A stretch of DNA of 33,354 nucleotides from Caulobacteraceae bacterium (lineage in GTDB: Bacteria > Pseudomonadota > Alphaproteobacteria > Caulobacterales > Aquidulcibacteraceae). Positions 28,736 to 33,354 of this stretch are shown here, in pieces. A program made the translations under genes and the position numbers. Each line of letters starts with the position of its first letter. Position 1 is the stretch's first letter. The DNA is taken from NCBI GenBank assembly GCA_009773335.1, contig WRPF01000069.1:1-33354 (forward strand). The letters are read 5' to 3'. Below the pieces are notes generated by a model that was not told the DNA's origin, did not search any database, and saw only the letters and a program-made list of their open reading frames with translations.

Positions 28736-28849
28736 TCACGCCTTCTTGTTCGGCGGCGGCGGTGGCGGCGCCGGGGGAGCCTTTCTCTCGGTGAACTTAC
28801 CAGGCTCCTTTTTTTGTTCTGTCGCGCGGTCTTTGTCAGGTGGGGCCAT
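28736..28849 (-). CDS. Small proline-rich charged peptide, doubtful
   Basis: A 37-residue frame from ATG 28849 to TGA at 28736. The product is highly charged, then ends in a run of prolines (TERKAPPAPPPPPPNKKA). Its start lies 2 bases from the divergent start at 28852. No ribosome binding site is evident and the GGC/CCG-rich run could produce such a reading by chance. It may equally be non-coding spacer. Confidence 0.22.
   Translation of the reverse strand: MAPPDKDRATEQKKEPGKFTERKAPPAPPPPPPNKKA
28776..28815 (+). terminator. Possible intrinsic terminator of the TetA-type gene
   Basis: GGAGCC (28776-28781) and GGCTCC (28803-28808) form a 6-bp stem around a 21-base loop, followed by seven T on the plus strand. 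It lies 104 bases past the MFS stop. The long loop makes it a weak example. Confidence 0.4.
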
Positions 28850-28851
28850 AG

Positions 28852-29373
28852 ATGAGCACTCAAAAGTTGCACGAATCATATCTGAACGCTGACGAAGCTA
28901 CTCTCGAATTGCTGCTGCGCGAAGCCTCCGATCGAATTGCTAGTCAAGTCGAACTCTTGGTTGCCACGGATACGCGTTCTCTGGGACTCTTGTCAGTATC
29001 TGCAACACTTGCGACGGCGGCGACCGCCATTTTTGCGGATAAGCTGGGCGTGGCAGGAGCCCAACCGTTAGCCAATGCGGCACTCTCTGCCGCGATACTT
29101 CTCGTTCTTTCTGCCGCGTTCGCAGCTTGGGCGCTTCGGCCAGTGAGTGTTGCCGTACGAGGTTGGGATCCGGAACTATTCACTGATGATATTGCGCAGA
29201 GAAAAACAGCGGCGCAGATCAGGGCTGAGATGCTTTACCACTTGCAGCAGCGCATTTCGACAAATGTTCAGGTGGCGAAGTTCAACGCCAGATCGGTTAG
29301 AATTAGCATGTTCTTCCTTGCGCTAGCCCCGGTAGTGGCGCTCATCGCAGCAGGAGTGTCCGCCAATTCGTGA
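28852..29373 (+). CDS. Three-helix membrane protein, unrecognised
   Basis: 173 residues. A charged helical N-terminus (about 1-40) precedes two hydrophobic helices (about 43-62 and 76-97), a polar cytoplasmic-like stretch rich in Gln/Arg (98-148, including WDPELFTDDIAQRKTAAQIRAEMLYHLQQRI) and a C-terminal membrane helix (150-170). No catalytic motif is seen. The layout (two helices, soluble helical segment, one helix) is common among orphan membrane proteins of mobile regions; a role in defence or stress is possible but unsupported. Base composition is visibly poorer in GC than the genes before it. The start ATG 28852 follows CAGGTGGGG. Confidence 0.65.
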   Translation: MSTQKLHESYLNADEATLELLLREASDRIASQVELLVATDTRSLGLLSVSATLATAATAIFADKLGVAGAQPLANAALSAAILLVLSAAFAAWALRPVSVAVRGWDPELFTDDIAQRKTAAQIRAEMLYHLQQRISTNVQVAKFNARSVRISMFFLALAPVVALIAAGVSANS

Positions 29374-29459
29374 CCCTCGGAAGGGCGACACGCGCCTACA
29401 AGGTAGCACTAGTCGCTTCCGCCCCTACTCGCAGGAAGTTTGTCTGGGAGCGTGCCACG

Positions 29460-29482
29460 CCCTCACTCTGAGCCTGTCGAAG
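29460..29482 (-). repeat. REP-like element, copy 1
   Basis: On the minus strand this reads CTTCGACAGGCTCAG followed by AGTGAGGG. It matches the element at 33060-33082 in 21 of 23 bases, in opposite orientation. CTTCGACAGGCTCAG is an interspersed intergenic sequence I recognise from sphingomonads and other alphaproteobacteria. Apart from it, 29374-29572 shows no gene. Confidence 0.7.
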
Positions 29483-29572
29483 GGCGACGGTGCCCAGGCG
29501 GCGTTGCTGAGATGCGGTATCTTGGCGCTTGCTCAGAAGACTCTGGCGGGGGTCGCCCCCACCTTCTATGGC

Positions 29573-29995
29573 ATGTCGAAAGCCATTGATGAACTCCGCA
29601 AGAGGCGCTCCGCCTTGCATGCCGAGATCGCAGAGACCGAGGTAAGCCTGCAGGGCCTTCTCATGTCCCTGACGCACATCGAGGCGACGCTGCGATTGCT
29701 GGAACCAGAAATCACCTTGAAGCCGCCGCCGAAGGCCAAGCAGAAGCGGGCCGCGCGCGGGAGCGTGTCGCGCCCCGTCCTGTCGGCGTTACGGATCGCC
29801 AAGGGGCCGGTGACCACCCGCGACCTCGCGAAAGCCGTGCTCCTGTCCAAAGGACTCCCTGCCGTCCGTGTGTCCACTCGTGCGCTGGATCAGGCCCGGT
29901 ACGCGCTGAAAGACCTACGCGCCCGTGGGATCGTCGTGGCGGTCGGGAATGAAGGGCCGGTACAAACGTGGGCGCTCGCGCCAGACGTGGACTAG
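29573..29995 (+). CDS. Coiled-coil/winged-helix hypothetical protein
   Basis: 140 residues from ATG 29573 (MSKAIDELRKRR). The first 50 residues are a long amphipathic helix (AIDELRKRRSALHAEIAETEVSLQGLLMSLTHIEATLRLL), then a basic linker (KPPPKAKQKRAARG). The C-terminal 75 residues look like a winged helix: VLSALRIAKGPVTTRDLAKAVLLSKGL, then VSTRALDQARYALKDLRARGIVVAVGNEGPVQTWAL. Similar proteins are frequent near integrases and transposases of alphaproteobacteria, with no known role; DNA binding is inferred. An upstream frame to 29504 is open but not protein-like. Confidence 0.6.
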   Translation: MSKAIDELRKRRSALHAEIAETEVSLQGLLMSLTHIEATLRLLEPEITLKPPPKAKQKRAARGSVSRPVLSALRIAKGPVTTRDLAKAVLLSKGLPAVRVSTRALDQARYALKDLRARGIVVAVGNEGPVQTWALAPDVD

Positions 29996-30025
29996 GCGCA
30001 ATCCGGCTTCCGATCCGAAGCGCAT

Positions 30026-30057
30026 ATGATCGTCTCGCTTTCTGCGGAGACGATCAT
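30026..30057 (+). promoter_or_regulatory. 11-bp hairpin covering the start of a small gene
   Basis: ATGATCGTCTC (30026-30036) and GAGACGATCAT (30047-30057) are perfect complements around a 10-base loop. The right arm includes GGAG (30046-30049) and most of the ATG at 30056, so in RNA the ribosome binding site would be paired. In DNA the same dyad could be an operator. Confidence 0.5.
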
Positions 30058-30235
30058 GCGAATTCACACAGAAAATGACCGATTCACGATCGAGCCCGAG
30101 ACAAGCGATGAGGTGCGAGAGTTGGAGCAAATCGCGCGCGCACGCTGTTCCGTCATCCTGCAAGCCCAAGCCTTTGCTGAAGCCAGCGGTTCACAGCAGT
30201 CGGACCAAAGCCATCCCATCGGCGCGTCAACGTGA
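30056..30235 (+). CDS. Small hypothetical protein, doubtful
   Basis: 59 residues (MRIHTENDRFTIEPETSDEVRELEQIARARCSV...). The first half is acidic and protein-like, with a probable helix at 19-42; the second half overlaps the 3' end of the convergent SinR-like gene by 83 bases and reads as low-complexity Ser/Gln. GGAG is six bases before the ATG but is buried in a hairpin. It may be a genuine small regulated gene with a short functional N-terminus, or a chance frame. A toxin-antitoxin-like pairing with the neighbour is conceivable but unsupported. Confidence 0.35.
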   Translation: MRIHTENDRFTIEPETSDEVRELEQIARARCSVILQAQAFAEASGSQQSDQSHPIGAST

Positions 30236-30440
30236 TGACGTAAATCGTGTCATCGGGGTCAAGGTGCTGGCGGAGCAGGTTGTAAAGCTGGGGCGCCGTA
30301 AGCTGGCAATCGATTGCGTATGACGACTCAGACAAGTACGCGAATGCGAAAGTCTTGATGTGCGCCAGCAGCTTTGCACGGTCCCGATCGGGTTTCGGCT
30401 TTTCTTTGTTGATGTCGTAAGTGACGAGGAACGTGGTCAT
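30153..30440 (-). CDS. SinR/Cas2-like small protein
   Basis: 95 residues from ATG 30440. It begins MTTFLVTYDINKEK, the beta-strand/Asp pattern shared by Cas2 and the VapD-like SinR family, continues with FAYLSESSYAIDCQLTAPQLYNLLRQHLDPDDTIYVITLTRRWDGFGPTAVNRWLQQRL, the SinR-specific second half. Cas2 relatives of this fold include metal-dependent nucleases and the VapD toxin; the role of the stand-alone SinR family is unknown. There is no CRISPR array or cas1 nearby, so it is not part of an adaptation module. It sits on the minus strand in the accessory region, beside the transposase gene, with a long hairpin 42 bases upstream of its start. Confidence 0.7.
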   Translation of the reverse strand: MTTFLVTYDINKEKPKPDRDRAKLLAHIKTFAFAYLSESSYAIDCQLTAPQLYNLLRQHLDPDDTIYVITLTRRWDGFGPTAVNRWLQQRLGLAG

Positions 30441-30481
30441 TTTCAAAGCCTTCACGAAGGCCATGCAGGATTGACCGGCAT

Positions 30482-30509
30482 CGCGACGCAGACGAGTCTG
30501 CGAATCGCG
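30482..30509 (-). promoter_or_regulatory. Hairpin/dyad upstream of the SinR-like gene
   Basis: CGCAGAC-GA-GTCTGCG (30487-30502) is a perfect 7-bp dyad, extended outward by CGCGA and TCGCG with a 2-base bulge. It is 42 bases upstream of the SinR-like start and could be an operator or a leader hairpin. Nothing else recognisable was found between 30441 and 30657. Confidence 0.4.
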
Positions 30510-30657
30510 GTTCATATCGCCAGCCACCGGTGCATGGTGGTTGCTGAAAGAGCGCTGGATCGTGTCTCACCACGGTCTGGCGCTCGCCCTTTCGGGTCAG
30601 CGCATCTCGGACCGATTCGCGAAATCGTGTGTTGATGAGAGATTAACGGACTTAGCC

Positions 30658-31644
30658 TCAGGCTTGCCGGTGCCGCTGGTAGTAGCCGCAGAAATCAACG
30701 CTGGGGCCGCTTGCGAGCGCCAGCGTCGCGACGCGGCGGACTTGGCTGCCGTTGTCCACCCGGCGGTTGTCTTCACGCCATGCGGCTTCCTGAGCGTAGC
30801 GGAGAAGGTACGGGCCGGCGACGTGGTGGTTGTGGCCCATCTCGCCGCGACGCATGCGGGCGAAGAAGCTCTCTGCCCAGTTCGTGCAGGCGCCGTCGAA
30901 GCTATAGGCCTCTTGGTGGTTGATCCTCTTCATTTCAAAGCGGGCGTGCAGTGCATCCCATGAGGTCGCTTCGTCCGCCTGAACCAGCGTGTCCTTGCGG
31001 ACGCGGGCCTTGATGAAGCCAAGGGCTTGGGCTTCGGAGCGGAAGACGCCGGGAAGCGTCTCGCCGCCGCGCTCGCGCACGATCACCACGACCTTGCGCT
31101 TGCCGTTCTGGTTCTTGCGAAAGCGGCGGTCCACGCGATCCTTGCGGAGATTGGCGGGGCGGACATGGCCGCCAAAATAGGCGCCGTCCGTTTCGACGAC
31201 TTGGCCTTCGCCACCGACCATGCGGCCTTTCATTTCCGCCGCCATCGCCTCGCGCACCTTGTGCAGGAGAACCCACACCGCCTTGTAGGACATGCCGAGA
31301 TCGCGCGAGAGCGCCAGCGCCGACTTGCCTTTGACTTCGTTCATGGCGACCGCGATGCACGCGAGGTAGGCGCGCAGCGGCGCCTTGTGCGCGGCGAAGA
31401 GCGTGCCCGACGTGATCGAGAATTGCTTCTTGCAGGCCTTGCACTGGAACTGGAGCGCGCCCGTCGGGCGACGGAAGGAATAGGCGTCCAGACCGCCGCA
31501 GGCCGGGCAGGCCGGCGCGCCGTCCGTGTCGGCCCAGCGCAGGCCTTGGAAGTAGGTTTCCGCCTCTTCATCGCTCATGCGGAAGACGGTCGCGAGCGAC
31601 AGCGTCTTGGCGCGTGAGGTGGTGAGGAAGTGCGTTCCCTTCAT
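30658..31644 (-). mobile_element. IS1595-family (ISXO2-like) transposase gene
   Basis: 328 residues. The N-terminal zinc-ribbon is intact: CPACGGLDAYSFRRPTGALQFQCKACKKQFSITSGTLF, with two CxxC pairs. A helix-turn-helix-like part follows (SALALSRDLGMSYKAVWVLLHKVREAM), then the DDE-type core: VVETDGAYFGGHVRP (first Asp), VQADEATSW (second Asp), and NHQEAYSFDGACTNWAESFFARMRRGEMGHNHHVAGPYLLRYAQEAAWREDNR (with the Asn/Glu metal-ligand region). The gene appears full length. No terminal inverted repeats could be matched around it, so the element's borders are unknown. Its start codon is covered by the 26-bp palindrome shared with the divergent DUF6471 gene. Confidence 0.9.
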
Positions 31645-31668
31645 GAGGTCTCATATATGAGACCTCAT
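31643..31668. promoter_or_regulatory. 26-bp perfect palindrome between transposase and DUF6471 genes
   Basis: The left arm ATGAGGTCTCATA (31643-31655) is the exact complement of the right arm TATGAGACCTCAT (31656-31668). It starts inside the transposase start codon and extends upstream. A related half-site, ATATGAGAC, recurs at 31697-31705. Its symmetry suggests a binding site for a dimeric repressor, for which the divergent DUF6471 product is a candidate. Confidence 0.7.
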
Positions 31669-31726
31669 GGGGCTTGGCAAGGGGGAAAGGACCGAATATG
31701 AGACTATTCGACCGGAGGCGATACCA

Positions 31727-31969
31727 ATGGGCCTAGCCAAGACCGAAGCCGAGCTGGCGGCGCGCGCCGCTGCGTTCCTGAAAGCCGAACTGAAACGCGC
31801 GGGCGTGACCTACGAAGCGCTCGTTGAACTACTCAAGGAGCACGGACATCCAGACGAGACCGTCGCCAGCGTGAAGAACAAGCTCGCACGCGGGACTTTC
31901 CCGGCGACGTTCTTCCTGGCTACGGTTGCGGCGCTGGGGATGCCGCATGTCGCGCTTGAAGATATCTGA
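31727..31969 (+). CDS. DUF6471 domain protein
   Basis: 80 residues from ATG 31727, preceded by GGAGG at 31714-31718. The sequence KAELKRAGVTYEALVELLKEHGHPDETVASVKNKLARGTFPATFFLATVAALG is the DUF6471 pattern, which looks like a small helix-turn-helix fold: a Thr-Tyr-x-x-Leu turn, then a recognition-helix-like VASVKNKLARG. An upstream ATG at 31667 also opens the frame, but has no ribosome binding site and lies in the palindrome. Divergence from the transposase gene and the shared palindrome suggest that it controls that gene, which is inference. It overlaps the next gene by 23 bases. Confidence 0.72.
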   Translation: MGLAKTEAELAARAAAFLKAELKRAGVTYEALVELLKEHGHPDETVASVKNKLARGTFPATFFLATVAALGMPHVALEDI

Positions 31970-32960
31970 CCGCATAAAGCCCGCGTGGGTGCGCGCATTG
32001 GGCGTATCCGTGCTGCTGCTGACTTTTGTTGGCGTGTCTCTAATAGCCTCGGACAAAAGCTATCAGGAGCACGAAAAGGCTCAGCGCCATGCCGAAGAAC
32101 AATACCGAAAAACCGAGACTTTTACGCTTCGCCCCCAGAAAGATCGCACCTACCAACTGGAGTATAAGTCCGCCGAAAAAGTAGAAGTCGAAGAGCGCTT
32201 TGCATGGCGCACAGCGGAAGAATGGATTGCCATTTTCACTGCTGCTCTCGTTGTGTTCACGTTCGGACTTGGGGCGTTCACTGCGCTGCTTTGGTGGGAG
32301 ACGCGGGGCGTCCTTGCCGATGCCAAGGCGAACGCAACTCGACAAGCCGCCGAATTTACTGCCTCGTTGGCAGAAGCCACACGCGTAGCGTCCGCTATGG
32401 AGGCCGTCGCAAAGTCCATGCAAGTCAGCGCCGAAAATGTCTCTCGAAGTGTCGCCACAACCGAGCAAATTGCTGCGATGCAGCGCTCCTTCGGAGAAAC
32501 GCAGACTCGCGCTTATTTGTCCGTGATGATCGGGGATGCCATCTACCAAGAGCGGGATAAAAATCTTCGCTTCGAGGTTAGCCCGCTTCTTCGCAACACA
32601 GGAATGACTTTTGCTCGAAACGTCCGTTGGCGGATAAGAGCCGATATTCTGCCTTTCCCGTTGCCAGATGGGCACAAATTTCCGTTGCCGCCAAAGAGAG
32701 CAGGAAGCTCTCTCATCGCGCCTCAGTCTAACTCGACTATCGGCTCGACCGTTGAAGGGTTCGTGCCCGACGAGGAGGTAGACGGGATCAAGCGCGCCTA
32801 TGGCGGGAGAGGTCTCTACGTCTGGGGGATGGTTGAGTATGACGACATCTTTCAGCGCCATCATCGGGTGGTCTTCTGCCAGCACATAGCGTGGCGAGGG
32901 CCCGACGGAGATGAACGAGTCTGGGGCTGGTACATGCCCCGTCACAACAAGGCCAATTAG
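31947..32960 (+). CDS. Membrane-anchored coiled-coil protein, unrecognised
   Basis: 337 residues from ATG 31947 (MSRLKISDRIKP). TM1 (about 18-36) and TM2 (about 96-114, WIAIFTAALVVFTFGLGAFTALLWW) flank a charged loop. A long helix follows (118-195), rich in Ala/Glu/Lys with heptad-like spacing. The C-terminal 140 residues form a strand-rich soluble domain (RAYLSVMIGDAIY, LRNTGMTFARNVRWRI, GLYVWGMVEYDDIFQRHHRVVFCQHIAW). Such two-helix, coiled-coil proteins with the WWETRG motif after TM2 are common orphan genes in proteobacterial accessory regions; function unknown. Its start overlaps DUF6471, so the two are probably co-translated. A TTG at 31926 is an alternative start. Confidence 0.65.
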   Translation: MSRLKISDRIKPAWVRALGVSVLLLTFVGVSLIASDKSYQEHEKAQRHAEEQYRKTETFTLRPQKDRTYQLEYKSAEKVEVEERFAWRTAEEWIAIFTAALVVFTFGLGAFTALLWWETRGVLADAKANATRQAAEFTASLAEATRVASAMEAVAKSMQVSAENVSRSVATTEQIAAMQRSFGETQTRAYLSVMIGDAIYQERDKNLRFEVSPLLRNTGMTFARNVRWRIRADILPFPLPDGHKFPLPPKRAGSSLIAPQSNSTIGSTVEGFVPDEEVDGIKRAYGGRGLYVWGMVEYDDIFQRHHRVVFCQHIAWRGPDGDERVWGWYMPRHNKAN

Positions 32961-33059
32961 AACCCACAGCGCGGCGGCGATCATTCCAGATCACCTATGG
33001 CCGGGAGCGGCGAACCGCTCTCTGAGCTTGCGCCAAGAGTCCGCTGAGATGCCCTCCTC

Positions 33060-33082
33060 CTTCGACAGGCTCAGGATGAGGG
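33060..33082 (+). repeat. REP-like element, copy 2
   Basis: CTTCGACAGGCTCAG followed by GATGAGGG on the plus strand; inverted relative to the copy at 29460-29482. It lies in the 285-base gap 32961-33245, which also has a GGGGG-AACG-CCCCC hairpin at 33125-33138 and no recognisable gene. Confidence 0.7.
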
Positions 33083-33245
33083 TTGAGATTGCGGTGTGTC
33101 GCAGCGACCAAACCGAGATGAATAGGGGGAACGCCCCCCCTTCACCACACCATTTCCCCACCTCCCGTCATGGCTCCCAAGGCGCAGCGCGTCGCGCGGC
33201 GTGAATCTATCCGACCGGACTCCACGCCGTGCGAAACTCCGGTCC

Positions 33246-33354
33246 ATGAGACACGAAACCCCCATCCCCGACATCGACAGACTGAACCGCCTCACGCAAA
33301 GCCTCCGGCTCTGGGTGCTGGAGCTGGTCGCGTATGTGGGCGCGGTGCTGGGTC
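33246..33354 (+). CDS. Unrecognised protein, 5' part only
   Basis: The frame opens at ATG 33246 and runs off the window: MRHETPIPDIDRLNRLTQSL, then RLWVLELVAYVGAVLG. It begins with a polar segment and then the start of a hydrophobic helix. No ribosome binding site is obvious. The N-terminus is typical of small orphan proteins, but too little is visible to classify it. Confidence 0.5.
   Translation, partial: MRHETPIPDIDRLNRLTQSLRLWVLELVAYVGAVLG

Noticed and set aside
30153-30440. CRISPR adaptation module, suggested by the Cas2-like fold
   Set aside because: No cas1, no other cas gene and no regularly spaced repeats were seen on either side; the protein fits the SinR branch.
30541-31727. Complete insertion sequence with terminal inverted repeats
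   Set aside because: I could not match inverted ends outside the transposase gene; only the gene itself is reported, and element borders are left open.

Overview
This is a GC-rich bacterial chromosomal window of alphaproteobacterial character. The evidence is protein-level: a DUF6491 tandem pair, an ELM1-like (DUF1022) protein, a greA/carB block, a LysR beginning MDWDKL, and a DUF779 gene behind an acetaldehyde-type dehydrogenase. A Caulobacterales/Hyphomonadaceae-like or Rhizobiales-like host is plausible, but no rRNA or tRNA gene is visible to settle it. Both ends of the window cut through a gene.

Layout. 1-4.2 kb: end of an unrecognised gene, two paralogous secreted DUF6491 proteins, an AroQ-type chorismate mutase, a soluble PAS-PAS histidine kinase and a TerB/DUF533-like membrane protein. 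4.2-12 kb: mostly unlinked housekeeping or hypothetical genes (SRPBCC/GyrI-like protein, class I aspartate/prephenate aminotransferase, SnoaL-like lipoprotein, small beta-rich protein, EamA permease, DUF2147, Dps, MFS permease, membrane-anchored EEP hydrolase). The 320 bases upstream of the EEP gene hold a strong intrinsic terminator on the minus strand with two further hairpins ahead of it, which looks like a small RNA or an attenuated leader. 12-18.8 kb: LysR; an AcoR-like regulator without its AAA+ domain; the aldehyde dehydrogenase it probably controls, with a perfect inverted repeat between them; DUF779; a GST/MAPEG pair divergent from a TetR; and trxB.

18.9-22.2 kb: a five-gene arsenic operon with stops and starts close together: arsR, a circularly permuted ATP-grasp-like protein of unknown role, a thioredoxin-type arsenate reductase, an aquaporin-type channel and a glutaredoxin-type arsenate reductase. 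No ArsB or Acr3 pump is present in the window, so the channel is the likely arsenite exit. The operon is head-to-head with trxB, whose product would recharge the thioredoxin used by the first reductase. The ATP-grasp gene is the most likely undescribed component: it sits between regulator and reductase, has all the hallmarks of a peptide or amide ligase, and carries paired cysteines.

22.2-28.7 kb: ELM1-like protein, greA and carB on the minus strand, then a TetA-type MFS permease. The minus-strand genes carB, greA, ELM1, trxB and LysR look like one ancestral block interrupted by the arsenic operon and by the aldehyde/GST cassette.

28.7-33.35 kb: an accessory region with visibly lower GC and small orphan genes: a three-helix membrane protein, a coiled-coil/winged-helix protein, a SinR/Cas2-fold protein, an IS1595-type transposase divergent from a DUF6471 protein across a 26-bp perfect palindrome, and a large membrane-anchored coiled-coil protein. 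Inverted copies of a REP-like sequence lie near its two edges. No CRISPR array was seen.
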